Below are positions 36,172 through 48,817 of a stretch of 64,000 nt of DNA, piece after piece. Position 1 is the first letter of the stretch, and each line of letters opens with the position of its first letter. The notes under the pieces were generated by a model, which did not search any database, was not told where the DNA came from, and worked only from the letters and a program-made list of their open reading frames with translations. Origin of the DNA: Megaleporinus macrocephalus (Eukaryota > Chordata > Actinopteri > Characiformes > Anostomidae); NCBI GenBank assembly GCA_021613375.1, contig CM038703.1, positions 19,462,194 through 19,526,193 of the forward strand. The letters are read 5' to 3'. The position numbers and the translations under genes are program-made.

Positions 36172-36840
36172 CAAAATGCAAGTTCACCAAACAACTGTTG
36201 ACAACATAACGGAAGTGCTTCTGGAGGACATTTAAAGGACGTAGACCATATAAATGGTATTTGCCCAATCTGAAGCCACAGAAAGGACAATATATTTTGA
36301 CCAGGTTCCATTATATCTGAATGGAACTCTCTGGAGTTTTGCCAAGATGCCAACAGGTAAAAATAATATCATAAAACAATGTTAGTTAGTAGTGACAACC
36401 CTGTTCAGACAACGTGAAAAACACCCCCTTTTGATGTTGTAAAAAAGTGGACACGAATCAGTCAGTAAAAAAAAGCAAAACAAAAACATGAACTTTGTCT
36501 ATCATATATGAACATGTCGAAAAACCAACTATGCTATTACAGAATAGGAGCACACTTAACAGAACACTCTACTTTAAACTTACAGCTATTTAAACGAACT
36601 ACAGTAACTAGAAACTTACTTTATATGTAGTAAATATAATGTAGTAGTCTTCTCAACCGTAGCATCTTGTTCTGTAGATCAGTGCGAAGATTACGAAAAG
36701 GGGATATAGCTATGTGTAGACTATGCTATGTGCTTCCTGTGTAAGTGGTCATCAAATGTGTGCTAGGCTAGAGTAATATAATTGTACAGAATTGTATATA
36801 AAAATATAGTGACTCTACAGTGCATGTCAATGCCCCATGC
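36172..36840. other. Anonymous AT-rich DNA
   Basis: No feature supported. A short AACGGAAGTGCTTCTGGAGG word near 36209 probably belongs to the repeat around the preceding MITE. Confidence 0.35.
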
Positions 36841-37062
36841 TATACACCAATTAGCCATATAATTAAACCACCACCTTCTTTCTACAATATCTGTCCATTT
36901 GATCATTTTCACCTACCATATAGGGACACTTCTGCAAGTTCTGCAATTACAGACTGTAGTTTATCTGTTTCTTCACATACTTTGTTATCTCACATTATTG
37001 GGTTTTAGGTCATTCTCAGCACTGCAGTGACACTGACATGGTGTGTAAGAGTGAGTTTAAGA
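36841..37062 (+). mobile_element. Ostariophysan DNA-transposon fragment, TATACACCAATTAGCCAT type
   Basis: It begins TATACACCAATTAGCCATAT, a decayed form of a terminus very common in ostariophysan genomes. It continues CTACCATATAGGGACACTT, ATTACAGACTGTAGTTTATC and CATTCTCAGCACTGCAGTGA, CACTGACATGG in the usual order. The rest of the element, beyond about 37062, is missing or unrecognisable. Confidence 0.6.
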
Positions 37063-37714
37063 TGCAGTGTTTATTAGCAGTGGTTAAATATTTTCATTAG
37101 TCTTTTATTACCTGTAACTTTGAATTGTTGTGTTTTCATAAGCTCAGAACGAGCCCTTTATATATAAGCCCAAAAACTATCATCATTAAAATTATGAGGC
37201 TGAAGTCAGCTTCTTATTCACCAGCTTGTTATTTGAAGCTTCCTGTTCCAACTTAAATGGTGCAGCAGTTACATTCTGTCACTAACATTGGGCTTCTTAA
37301 TCACCAGCTTCACGTTCAAATAAACTCTGAGTTGCTTTGCTGTCCTAACTAGATAAGCATGTTTAGTAGGATAAAATGTTACAACATCACTGCCAGGAAA
37401 CTGTTTTATGTTGTTAGAAGTTTAAGAACCCACATTTTAACAAACAGAGAATCGTAATTATTATTTAACTCAAAAGATAACACAAAAGGTGAAATCCTCA
37501 CACAAGTGAAAAAAAACATGTAGAAGCGAAATGAGGACTGCCTATTTAATGATAGGGGAAACACTGCACCTGGCACTCAGAGCTCCACACCAACAAAGAC
37601 ACTGTGCGACTGCATTTTATGAGTACAGCCATCGTGTTCCTTGAGCTTTGGAAATTTGCATTCTGCCTTTGCCGAATCAAGTGCCTCAGCCTGAATTGTT
37701 TAATTGTATATTTG
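37063..37714. other. Anonymous non-coding DNA
   Basis: No gene or transposon was recognised. Confidence 0.4.
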
Positions 37715-39355
37715 TACATCCCTAAATTAGAGAAAGTTGGGACAGTATGGAAAATAAAAATAAAATAATACTGTATTTATTACATCAATACTTTTATTTC
37801 ATTACAGTATGAACCCAAGATATTTTATGTTTTGTCTCATCATCTACATTTAATTCATTAATATCTGTTAATATACATCCATTTCTGTATTTCAGGCCTA
37901 CAACACATTCCAAAGAAATATGTCTGTGGCAATTTTAGGACTTTAAATGGAGTAAAAAAACAATTATTATGTAATTTCTAACAGGTGATATCAACAGGTG
38001 ATTGTAGTCATGATTTGGCACAAAAGCAATATCCAGAAAAATTTTAAGGAATCTTAGCAAAGATGGGTAAAGTTGGGCAGAGGATCTCCAGCTTATCAAC
38101 AAATACATGTGAAATACATGTGTTTCTGGAAGAAAGAAAGAAAGTCTAGTCAATAAGGGCACATGCCTACGCTGAACACCCTTGATCTTCATGCAAAACA
38201 GAAGCCTTATGTTAACCATGTTCAGAAGCAGCGTGAACTCCTCTTGGACCTGGGGCATCTGGGATGGACCATCACACAGTGGAAATGTGTATTGTGGTCA
38301 GACGAATCACTATTTCAGATCTTTTTTAATAGGTATAGACCCCATCAACTCCAGACCAAAGGCGAAAAAGACCATCCAGACTGTTATCAGCAACAAGTCC
38401 AAAAGCCTGGGTTTGTCATAGTTTGGGGTCAGTGTGTCAGTGTTCTTGGCAAAGGTCATTTACACTTCTGTGGGGGCAGCGTTAACACAGAAAGGCATTT
38501 AGATCCTAGGACAGCATACACTCCCTGTTTTCCAGAGACGTCTATGCATTTTTCAACAAGACAAGCAAAACCACATGCTGCACACATTACAAAAGCATGG
38601 CTACAGAAAAAGAGGGTATGGATGCTAGACTGCCTTGACCTGTGCCCAGTAGAGAATATGTGGAGAGTTTTAAAACAAGAAATGGGGTGATGATGACCCT
38701 GTACCATTTCATACATTGGAACGTGTTTTCAGGAAGAATGGGAAAAAAAAAGTATTTTTGGAATGTGTTGAAGGCCTGAAATGCACGAATGGATATTATC
38801 TTATTTTGACCATCTGCTAATATCCAGAATAACTGTGTTGTGCAGCACAGACAGCAGCTAGCTCGACTGGGAGACTCAATATGGTCCTGGTGGGTTGGCA
38901 CAGGTATCTGGAGCCATGTTGACTGCACAGCTGCTGGAGGGTTTGTGAGGAAGGATCCATAGAGTGAACGATCAATGCTTAATTGGTTAAGTCTGGGAAA
39001 TTAGGGGTTCTTTAGTGGCAATACTTAGAAGTCTTGGTCATGTTCTTCCAACCAGTGTCAAACATTTCTCACCCTGTGGTGTATCACATTTGCTGGAAGA
39101 TCCCTTTCGCCCCAGGGAAGATAATCAGCATGTATGGGTGTGCATTATCTGAGGATGGATTCATAGCAAAATCAGTTCAGAGTGCCTCCAACAGGAATGA
39201 GTGGTCCCAGAGAATGCTACAAAAAAATTCCCCATACCCTAACACTGCCACTTATGCACTGCCACTGTCAAAAGTAGGAAGTGGTCATAATATTGTGACT
39301 TGACTGTGTATTATGAAATGTTGACCAGACAAAACAAATAAAAGTTATTTCACAA
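37715..39355 (+). mobile_element. Tc1-like transposon, nearly full length but dead
   Basis: The left end has AGAAAGTTGGGACAGTATGG and subterminal CAGTATGAACCCAAGATATT. The coding part survives best at 38163-38687 as one 175-codon frame: KQKPYVNHVQKQREL, then TITQWKCVLWSDESLF (first catalytic aspartate), DHPDCYQQQVQKPGFVIVWG, GKGHLHFC, then RQAKPHAAHITKAWLQKKRV where the second aspartate is lost, and LCPVENMWRVLKQEMG with the terminal glutamate kept. The N-terminal DNA-binding region is deleted. The 3' end is split by a second transposon at 38795-39310 and resumes with ATGTTGACCAGACAAAACAA. The right end of a relative lies at 48818-48980. Confidence 0.8.
38795..39310. mobile_element. DNA transposon nested in the Tc1-like element
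   Basis: The sequence between ATGGATATTA (38790) and TTATGAAATGTTGACC (39311) is foreign to the host element. Its right end reads GGTCATAATATTGTGACTTG, ACTGTGTA, and its left end ATTTTGACCATCTGC is a worn inverted counterpart. Interior words such as CAGATGCTT are absent, so only the ends and scraps of a larger element survive. No transposase frame. Confidence 0.55.
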
Positions 39356-41699
39356 CAGAACAGCAATAATTATAAATACATATATGCAGCATTAGCATTC
39401 TCCTCAGTTACTCAGTCCTGCTGCATGGGCACACATGCATCCTACTGGCTGAAACAGAGAGAAAGAAAATCCTATTATCTCAATGCACTGACTGTATGAT
39501 CATAACTCGAATGTCACATATTTTCACTTATAGGATTAGGCCTAGACATAGAAACGGGCTGGCCTTGAAGTACTCTTTGTAATGAAGCTTATTAAACATA
39601 ATCACATATGTAAATATTTGAGGAGGTTGACATCTGGGTGAGATTCCATTCGAGCTGCTGATAATATGCCCCTGAGAGGTTCACTTCTGCCTCCCTCATG
39701 CAAAATGCATATGGGCATCTGTTGCTCCCACTGGGTTAAAGACGGATTGTGAGTTTTAAGGCTCCCCAGCCGAACTCTTGGGTACTCGTCAGTTCTTCTT
39801 CCTCGGTTTGTTCCATCATTGTTGCTTTTATGTTTTCCTTTGTTGCCAGCACAGCGCTTTGACCTGGAGCTATAGTTGGGATGAGACGGTACTGCAGAGG
39901 CACTACTGGGGCTCATTGTCATTGCTGATGGAGATGTTATGCTCCATTTGCAAGGCTGATCTAAATCCTCCTGTCTGTGTACTCCATTACTGTTCCTCAT
40001 AAAAACTGCTTTTTATCCTCTTTCTGTAGTTTATGTCTGTCTTTTAAAAGCTGTGCTTTGCCCTTCTACTGACTTACGGCAAAACTTCTCCCAAGCTTCT
40101 TTTGAAGGGTCTTGGAAATCAGGAAGTCAGGTTCAAGCCAAGTGATTAAGGTACAAAAATAAATAAGAAAATCAGTCCAGTACCCCTCTCAAGTTTGCAA
40201 GCGCTTACCGTTTGCAGGCTGAAGGTAAGAGACCATTCCTAATTATTTTATCTGGCTGCAAATCCAACCCTCATTAGTGCTTTGGAATAAAGAAGTGACT
40301 GCTTTACTTAGGATCTCCTGTATTAATAAGAATCATTTGGACAGGTAAGACTCACTCCCTTACATGTGATTAATCTCTCCAGTGCAAGATACTCTGCAAT
40401 TTATAGTAGGACAAATGAATAACCCAGCAAACATTAAGGCTGTTAAGGCTTGGAATGTCTGTGATGCTAACTAATCTTTATTCCTAATCTAGGAAAGTCG
40501 TCAGTTGTGTTCTGAAAGCTGACCTTGACTAATCACTGATAACATCATGAATAAAACTACAGGAAATGAAAAAGCTTGGCGCAGATGTCAGTAACAAAGC
40601 CATGGGCCAGTAGATTATGAAATGCCCTCTCTAATGAGCCAGGGATCTGGTTTCTAGTTTTTGGGGAACTGGAGATTTGGACACCTGATTCTCGTAAGTT
40701 TGCTGAGATGCTTGCCGGCGGCAGATGTTCTGAGAGCCAGAGAGATTTTGAGCATCATACCTCGACAAAGATAAGAGCAACCGACTTCAAATTTTACAGG
40801 TTTAGATGGCATAATGCCCCCATCTCCAGCAACACATTTATTGTAGTCTTTGGGAAACTAAAGACAATGATAGTCAATATCTGATCTTTGAGGCACTGTA
40901 GATTGGCGAAGAAATGTTAGAATAAAGCCCACATGATCCACAAATCAGCAGAGCAGGATGTCATCTCTTCAATGAGCTATGGATTGCATTGCTGTCCTTC
41001 AGGAAAATAGACCACGAGTATTACAATCATGTGATCAGCTAGTACTCAACATCAACCTTAAAGTTTTATCACAGAGCAGTAAAGTTGACGAGCTGACTAG
41101 TGGACTAGTCTGTAACCCTTATTTTAAGCTTATAAATATAATCAAGCTAGCGTTAATGTTACTTCTGCTTTGGTTGTTAAACAACATTGTAAAGAAAACT
41201 GAGCTTCTGTCTTTCTTCAGCATGAAATCTGAAAATCACCTTTTCTACCCTTTGAGCCAGAGAATAGAAGTCTAGACCGGAAGGTAGGTACCTTGCTAAC
41301 TTAAGTTCTTAACTTTTTCCACTCATCTAATAAGTCATATACTGTCGGGAACCAAATTTAAACAACCTGCATCACACAAAGCAATAGTTTTTCAATGGTT
41401 TCACTCACCTTCCAGACACATCAGAAGGAGTTTTCCTAGTCTTTAAACTGGAGAGTCTCACTCTACAGAATACTGCAGCACTTCTGTAGGATGCATGTTG
41501 GCATGTTTACAGCAGACGTAGCAATCTCTACATTTATCATTTAGACTGAAGTGGCTTATTAGCAGCCAACTGGTTATTTCCAAGAGTGTGAAAAAAAGGT
41601 ATTTCGGAATGTTGCGAAGCTTCCCAAAAAGTTTTGCGCATGCATATATGTGGTTCTTACATTCAAGATGTCTGCATTTTACCCATCCATGCAATGAAA
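39356..41699. other. Anonymous and partly conserved-looking DNA
   Basis: No gene was recognised. 39602-40000 carries an open minus-strand frame of 132 codons without recognisable domain, signal or splice context; the underlying sequence is repeat-free and might be a conserved element. About 40200-40980 also looks repeat-free. Confidence 0.35.
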
Positions 41700-41905
41700 C
41701 ACTCACATTTACATTGAACAGACACACTAGGGGGCAGTGAGCACACTTGCCCGGAGCGGTGGGCAGCCCTAACACAGCACCCGGGGAGCAGTCAGGGGTT
41801 AGGTGCCTTGCTCAAGGGCACTTCAGTCATGCCCTGACGGTTCAAGGAATTGAACCAGCATCCTTCCGTTCACAAGGCTGGTTCCCTAACCTCCTGCCTC
41901 AATGC
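41700..41905 (-). mobile_element. tRNA-derived SINE (CTTGAGCAAGGCACCTAACC type)
   Basis: On the minus strand the head has GAGGTTAGGGAACC at 41880-41893 as box A-like and GGTTCAATTCC at 41846-41856 as a perfect-looking box B. The body follows with TGAAGTGCCCTTGAGCAAGG, CACCTAACCCCTGACTGCTC and GATGGGTAAAATGCAGA-type sequence. This is one of the most widespread SINE bodies in fish (recalled). Confidence 0.8.
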
Positions 41906-41924
41906 ATGGCATGGTTTCAACAGG

Positions 41925-42061
41925 AATGTTTCTTAATATATCGGTTCTCTTATATTTATATCATCTTATTGTTCCATGTGCTTTGCAGTTGTCAAAGCAT
42001 TTCATTGCTAGTTGTTCCGTGTATGACTATGTATGTGACAAATACACTTTGATTTGATTTG
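41925..42061 (+). mobile_element. LINE-type 3' end
   Basis: The sequence TTTCATTGCTAGTTGTTCC, GTGTATGACTATGTATGTGA and the terminal CAAATACACTTTGATTTGAT form the characteristic 3' end of a fish LINE or LINE-dependent element, with a short TTGATTTGATTTGA tail. No reverse transcriptase is left. Confidence 0.5.
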
Positions 42062-43687
42062 AACCATCAGTTAAAAAAAATTAAGGCAATGGTTCTTTTA
42101 TGTCATCACTCCAAAGGGCCCTTTTTGGCAGTGTATTTGGGGCAACACTCAGGGGAACGGTGCTTTGGATATTTTGAAGTGCTTGTAAGTCTGACTCATA
42201 TCTACTGATAACTTTGAAGTGAAACGCTGAGGTCATAGTCTAGAGAGCCCCGATCATTTACTCACATAAGCTTTTTTTTTTTTTTTTAAACCATTGAAGC
42301 CCCTTCAGAATAAGTCATGGTCCTGATTGGAGTGTAATGGCTTCTACTTATTCATTATACTAGCTGATTGGAAAGAAGAGAAACCTGTAGATCAATAAGA
42401 TGTCGCTGCCGGGTAATTCCGAAAGGGCAGGGACACATACGGGCACGTGCACCTCTTTTTGTTGGGTTACCATGAGCAGGGTAGCATTCTGCATTCACCC
42501 ACCACCTACAGGAGATGCTGCGATAAGCGCCCACCGGCAACACGACACGCCTCGCTTCACCACGGTTCTGCAGATTGGATTCAGATCAGGCATGCTTATG
42601 CAAATGCGCCATCAAAGGCACTTGCTGCTGGATCAATCAGTTTGCTTTGTCAGTCGTTTTCTACACAGCTCTAATTATTTGCCCACATTGCGAAGAAGAG
42701 AGGAGCCCCGAAAGGGGGCCGAAGTCACATCTGATTCAAAAATATTTACTGTTACACTTTGATTTTTGGAATAGGGACATGTGGCTATTTCTCACTATGC
42801 ATCTCACCGCATATGTTTATTCTTTGTGTTAGGAAGTTGAAAAAAACAAAAAACTAATGGACGCAGCTACAAAGTGTGGACATGCAAAGTTTAATTCAAG
42901 GCTGCTTATTCGAGGCTGAACATTCACAATTCACTTCCCCGGCGCTAAGAGACAGCTTGTCGGCGCAGGAACACTCGGGCTATTGGCCTGATGCAGCGTT
43001 CACACCTTACATGTTATTGTGGTTGGCAGGCTAATGCATTAACAAGTACAGTATGTGGGGCTGTGTCTGTGAGATGGATACAGAGCGGCGTCCGTCTGCC
43101 AGAGCAGGAGGCTCCAAATGCGCACTATGAATGTAAATATCTCTTTTAAAAGCTTAGGCTCTGCTCCGTCGCACGGTTGTTACGCCATTTCGAAAATGAT
43201 AGAGTACTCTCAGCCATGGCCAACGGTGATGTTATGTTCCCGAGAGCGTGGCATTAAAGGAGTCCGTGTTTTGTCCAAGATCCCTTTTTATGGCGCCACG
43301 CTTTTGTATAGATAACACACTGTGGCTCCATTCATGGAACTTGCTGTTATGAAGTGCTTCCAGCATTCAGCTCTTAATGAGGCCAGGGAGAGTGTTCCGG
43401 CTGGGTACAAAGAGACTAATGTAGATTAATGTGGTGGAGGAGTCTTGCCTGAAGTTCCTTCAAACGAGCGACTGACAGTGGTGGAGCTTTCCCCATCATA
43501 AAGGAAACTATGCTCACTTTTCTCCCCGCTGCGCACTCCATCCTGCTCGAGTGCAGTTTGTCTGTGTGTGGACTGCTGAGAGCGACGGAACTTTTTTGGA
43601 GTGCCACGGAGGTGGTGCGTGGATGGGGGACCGTTCATCACGGCTGGGTGCTCGATGGGTTCGGAACCACACTAAATCTCTGAAAGC

Positions 43688-43733
<46 letters not shown>

Positions 43734-44479
43734 CGGTCCTGCCTTTAGTCCCCCCTCATTGTGATGTGGCACAAACCTCTCCCCGACACCCACATCATGT
43801 AATCAGACATGTTGTGAAATTCTCTGCCCACGGACTGATCATTCCTTTTCACCCACTGCACGGGGAAGCGTACAAATGGAGAGGGATGAAATTGATCTCT
43901 TTTGTCGCCAGCTTCGAATCAGGAGGCAGCAGCTTCCAGCAGATTTAACCCCCGCTCGGAATTTGTCTGTCTGCGCTCCTCTTGCAAACCCACTCATGTC
44001 CAGCAACTAAATTTGGTATGATACGGGGAGGTGTCGAGTAGAGCGGACTGAAATCTGAAAACAGTGTGGATCGTTTTAATGAAGGTGCTTAAAGTAGGAG
44101 TTCAAAGTAAAAACTGTTCACTGATTCTGGCCTAAAGTTCTTTTGCTTCAAGTGACCATTTCATTATGTTTATTCCGTTAAATGGATGATGAAATAGTCC
44201 AAACCTTTCACTGTGGATTGTTTCAGTGGTGACAATTTGAACTAATTCAAGCTGATCTCAGAATCCCCAGCTAGTCGAGGACTAGCACACAGATTTGAAC
44301 AACTGTACAAACACAAGATCAAAACAGTTTTCAATAAAACAAACATGTTTACTGCTTATTGCAGAAGGTACATGTTTCAGTAGTGAGAATTCTTAATATT
44401 ACACACTGACTGCCAGACTTTGGAAGACATTTACTGCAAAAGAATGAGATCCAGCTCTCACCATGTGGCCATGAGGGAC
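42062..44479. other. Large repeat-poor block, conserved-looking
   Basis: 42360-43420 is repeat-free, of balanced composition, with a perfect ATGCAAAT octamer at 42598-42605, a GATAAG word near 42521 and TAAT sites. 42900-43080 and 43420-43680 are similar. This suggests regulatory DNA. Several overlapping frames of 60-120 codons on both strands lack splice context and agree with no known protein. A T run lies at about 42272. Confidence 0.35.
43690..43730. repeat. (AG)n microsatellite
   Basis: About 20 perfect AG units. Confidence 0.97.
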
Positions 44480-44755
44480 AAGGATGCAGTCTCACTTCCT
44501 GCTCTAAGGTGTGGAGGTTCGACCAGTAACTAAATCCAAGGGTTCACTTACTTTTTCCACCAGCAATGTTTAATGGATGTCTCCAATACAGACATGAATA
44601 TTGTAATTGTTTGTGTGGTATTAGGTTAAACACATCGTGTTTGTCTATACTTGGGACTTAGATGTAGATCAGATCACGTTTTATGAATTAATGAAGAAAA
44701 CCAGGTCATTTCATACTCCAGGTTCACATACTTTTTCTTGCCACTGATTATAGTA
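44480..44755 (+). mobile_element. Tc1-like transposon 3' end
   Basis: AGGGTTCACTTACTTTTTCC at about 44541 and the terminal GGTTCACATACTTTTTCTTG, CCACTG near 44748 are the subterminal and terminal pieces of a fish Tc1-like family, separated by AATTGTTTGTGTGGTATTAG and GATGTAGATCAGATCACGTT. The transposase is gone. Confidence 0.6.
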
Positions 44756-44911
44756 ATAGAAATGAAACACAGCAAAAACAAACAGCATCCACATAGCTTG
44801 TTATATAATACATATCATCACAATATAATAAAAAAATACATTACTAATAATAATACTTGCAAATAATGTAATTTATTGCCCTACTACTAATAAACCATGT
44901 AGTCTGTTTAC

Positions 44912-44990
44912 TGTATAATATAATATAATATAATATAATATGATATAATATAATATAATATAATATAATATAATATAATATAATAATAGA
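44912..44990. repeat. (TAATA)n pentanucleotide repeat
   Basis: About 15 nearly perfect five-base units (TAATA/TATAA), with one TATGA variant. Confidence 0.95.
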
Positions 44991-45002
44991 ATTATAATTC
45001 GG

Positions 45003-45665
45003 TCAACACATTCTGTGCTCTGTACAACAAAACAAAATGTAAATGCAAAATGTAAATGAAACAGAATGCATTGATGAGCAATGATGATATTTGACTGAAA
45101 TACTACAAAGACAACATATTCAGTGTTAAAGCTGAGAAATTGTGTTGTTTTTGGAATGATATGTGCCTATTTTCAATTTTATGCCATCTATAAAAGACAA
45201 GGCGAAGTTTTATAATGCTATAAAAAAACCCTAATGCAACATCTCACAACTAATGAGGTAAATTGATCAGTAGCATGACTGGGTATAAAAAGAGCATCCC
45301 AGAGAGTCTTTTAGAAGTAAAGATGGGGAGGCTTTACCACTCTGTGAAAAACTAAGGCCAAAGGTAAACAAAGCCAAACCACGTGCTGTGCGTATTTTAA
45401 CAGCATGGCTCTGTAGTAAAAGAGTCTGGGTGCTAAGCCGGCCTGCCTGCAGTCCAGATCTGTCACTTACTGAAACTGTTGAGCAGCTGGTGAAGCATAC
45501 AGTGGTAAACATGAACCTGTCTCAACTGCTTTGAAACCTGTTGCTGGCATAAAATTCTTAGTTTTAACATTTACTATGTTGTATTTGAAGTATTTTTAAT
45601 TAAATGTAGGGTTTAATGATACAAACACCTTGACATTCTGACTTTACTTAGATTTTTGCACAGCA
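45003..45665 (+). mobile_element. Tc1-like transposon, internally deleted
   Basis: The left subterminal region has ACAGAATGCATTGATGAGC, TACAAAGACAACATATTCAG and GTGTTGTTTTTGGAATGATA; the right has GTTGCTGGCATAAAATTCTT, then AATTAAATGTAGGGTTTAAT, the inverted counterpart of the left arm. Between them are GGGTATAAAAAGAGCATCCC and, near 45403, a C-terminal transposase scrap (TAWLCSKRVWVLSRPACSPD). Most of the coding region is lost. Confidence 0.65.
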
Positions 45666-46756
45666 TGGGTATTGCACTATGTTTGGAAACAGTGTTGTAT
45701 TATTGAGGAGCTTCTACTTCAAATACCATACTGCAGTCTTTTGAGTCGCTGCTTTATCACAATTTTTAGTGCTGTTGTGGATAAACGTTTATTCTGAACC
45801 TATAAAGCGAGGGTCGGGAATGCAGATGAAATGAGAGACAGTCTGATCTCTCTAGAGGAGGACAGGGCCTCCTCCTTTAGATGAAGTAATCTAAAACAGC
45901 TCAGCTGTGTGTTTATCTTTGGACCGAGTGCTGCCTGAAGTAAATGAAAACGAATGGAGAGTTTCTGTTGAACGATCCTCTTCCGGTGACACACTTCGCA
46001 AGGCAAATTCCGAAAACCTGGGTGCGACTGATTGGCCACTGAGAGTCATGCGTTTCTGTGATGACAAAATCCAGAACCGGAAGCTTCGACTTGGCATCGT
46101 TCCCAAGAGCCCTTTATGGCACCTTCATTTTTCAAGGCTGTGGGCTGGAGATGCATGGGCTGAAAGTGCTGTGGGCAAGCCATTTTTTAAAAGGTGTGGA
46201 GAGCAAGGTTGGCTGTTTCCAGCTTTCTGGGGGAGAAGACGGAGTGGCCTGAGAGGCTGGTGTTGACTCACTGTGGTTTAAATGACAACTCTGATGGAGC
46301 ATGACATCCAGGATGGATGTGTTCCAGCCTGAGATGAGGCGCACTTGGGAAGGCAGCATGGAGGTTTCTTAATCGTCTAATTTGTGCTGCTTCTCCCTTC
46401 CCCGCGGGCTGCACAGCGGATTATCAAAGCCCATAATGCATAAGCACAATAGCAATCATGTGCTAGAATGCTTGATAGATACAGAACCCTGGGATGTAAA
46501 TGACTCAGTTCATGATTGCTACTTTTCTGTTTTTGAACTCCCTCTGCTCTCAAAATCTGACATGCTTTCCTTTAACTGAATCACCCCCAACTTCACAAAA
46601 CCCTTTAGCCATTTTATTTACCACATTAATAGCCACCATACCAAATATAGAAGAACATATTAAGATGTAAGGACATGGTGGTGGTAAATACATATATGTA
46701 GCCTTTTTTAATGTATTATTGATCTAAGCGTAATCTAATTTAATAATTTTGCACTT
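45666..46756. other. Anonymous DNA, partly conserved-looking
   Basis: 45780-46460 is repeat-free with balanced composition. Its 119-codon plus frame (45907-46266) shows no domain and overlaps frames on the other strand, so it is not called. Nothing else was recognised. Confidence 0.35.
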
Positions 46757-48100
46757 GTGCTGTGCAAAAGTCAGAGACCTCTTTTCTTTTATTTGACTTC
46801 CAGCCATCGAGCTCAAGTCAAACAGCAAACCAAACCCATTTAACAGAGAGGTTTTGTTTTCTAGCTATTTTCTTTTTAATTATTAGATTATTGAGCGAGT
46901 GAAGATATTTACAATCACAATAACAATTTTGTATATGTGCTTAACTTAATGGCGCACATGGCAGGAATCAAGATCATGCAGCTGTAAATGTACGAGCCTA
47001 TCGAGGAGGAGTTTGTAGATCGTTCCCAAGTTCCAGAGCCAGGTTACTCGTGTTCATGGTAGTTTTCTTCATTTTCTAGCAGAATTAAAACGACAGGCTA
47101 TTATACGGAATATGGTGAAAACCTAGTTCTTCACATTGTGGCTGCAGGGTCTGTTCTTCATCTGGCAGAAGATGAAAAAACCGGTTTTATCGTAGCTGCT
47201 GTTCTTCTGAGTGAAATCTGTATAACGTATGTTGGTTATGTTATAGATGTCGTGTGTCTATGATGAACTAAAAAAACATACCCAGTGTTTATGTAATGAT
47301 ATCTGAAACCAGCCAAAGCTTTTAGCCACTTTGCTGATTGATAAGCATACAAAGAGTGCACAAACACAGAATGCTGACATAACATTAGCTGGTTAAGTGA
47401 AGCTCAGACATACATGCAGCTGTCTAGCCAGCTATCTTTCTCAGATGCTTACTAAGCCAGGTTAGAATTTTGATTGGTTAGGAAATGCATACAGAAGTCT
47501 AACCCACAATATATTCATAATATATACATTGTGCTTGTATATCATAATTAATTTTAATTAATTAATTAATTAATTAAAAATTGAGTATAAATGATTAGAT
47601 TTAGGTTCCCTGGGGCTTTAACTGCAATATAATAGGACATTCTGAAGTATTTAGTGTGTCCATCCTTTGTCCATCCAGCTTCAGAAGGTTTGCTTTTGTT
47701 TTTCTTAAAGAAATCTGCAGGGGTATAAGTTCAGTCTTAGAAGCATGTCTGCATTTTATGGTCTAACACATTCAGTGATGTTGGGGTCTGGACTCTAGGG
47801 TGGACAGTCCGTTGTTCTAAGAACACGACCAGCTTATTTCTTTGCAAACAGGGTTGCGCTGTCTTTTCACAGTGGAAGGATGAATACAAACACCTGTGGA
47901 TTTTTCAGGTCTGAAGTCAGAGTGGAGCTTGATTTTCTCCTCTATCGAAGATGAAAGCTTTAAGTGCTGCTTATCTGATGATGGCAGTTTTGATGGTTAT
48001 CAGGTCTTGACACTAATAAGGTTTTGTACAGCTTATAAAGCAAGCAGCTTCAAAGTTGTATTTCATCTTTCGCCGCCTTCTTCACACAAAGCAGCATGAA
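46757..48100 (-). mobile_element. Tc1-like transposon remnant, interrupted (family of 1348-1990)
   Basis: GCTGTGCAAAAGTCAGAGAC near 46760 is the terminal motif. 47640-48080, read on the minus strand, carries decayed C-terminal transposase: around 47800 the reading SPDPNITECV corresponds to the conserved 'SPDLN..E' motif with the third catalytic acidic residue, preceded by an in-frame stop. Then come words matching 1745-1865. The 46880-47640 part does not match the other copy and is probably an insertion. Confidence 0.55.
47554..47577. repeat. (ATTA)n microsatellite
   Basis: Six ATTA units, within the interrupted Tc1 remnant. Confidence 0.9.
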
Positions 48101-48139
48101 AGAAAAATATATATTTATTTTGATTTGAATAGATGTGTG

Positions 48140-48515
48140 TGACGTAGGAAGCACAGACACAGGACGAGGATCTATTAAGCAGGTTTTATTCACAAAAACA
48201 ACAGCAATCAGAGAAAACTGTAAAAACTCCCATCTAGAGTTGAAAAACGAAGGCCCAAAGGGTTCATAAAGCAGAGGCTACAAAGTCCACGAATTTCCCT
48301 GAGCAGGGTGTGAGCTAGAACCTCGAGGTCCAGTTAGTTAATGCTCCATGAGGCTGAAGGGGAAGGAAGGGTAAGGTGAAGGTAAGTGGCAGGGAAATAG
48401 GGTTCAGGTGAGAGGGATGGGAGTGGAGCATTAACTTAAACTCCAGTGACGCCGACCTCTGGTGGCTGGAGTATGCAGTGGCTTGAGTTAGTCTCTCCTG
48501 AGGAACCCTGACAAT
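48140..48515. repeat. Interspersed repeat, GACCTCTGGTGGCTGGAG type
   Basis: It begins around GACGTAGGAAGCACAGACAC and AAGCAGGTTTTATTCACAAA and ends CCGACCTCTGGTGGCTGGAG. These words belong to a moderately repeated fish sequence, possibly an LTR or the 5' part of a retroelement (class not settled). A fragment of the same end seems present near 28550. No coding content. Confidence 0.45.
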
Positions 48516-48817
48516 CAATATAAAACTATGAAAAGATTCTTTGCTCACACTTTGCTTTGTCTTCCCTTTACTCAGCTCTAACTGCTATCTCATGATCTAG
48601 TGGTAGCACCTCTTGCTGTGCTTTACCTAGTGTTTTCACTCTAGCTAACCAATACCCCTCAGTCCTAGTAGCTTCTAATACCTTCTAATTAAGTGTTTAA
48701 CTTATCCTATATGAATTTAGAGCTCAAGTCTACACTCATTGTTCACTTCAATAGGTACTTCTATGCGCATTGTTCATTTTTTCAGCTTTGCTTACCATAT
48801 AGTTGCATTGGCCATTC

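Noticed and set aside
39602..40000. 132-codon minus-strand open frame
   Set aside because: Biased but unrecognised composition, with no convincing donor or acceptor at its ends. Could be revisited if transcript data exist.
45907..46266. 119-codon plus-strand open frame
   Set aside because: No domain; overlapping frames on the opposite strand; no splice signals that define an exon.
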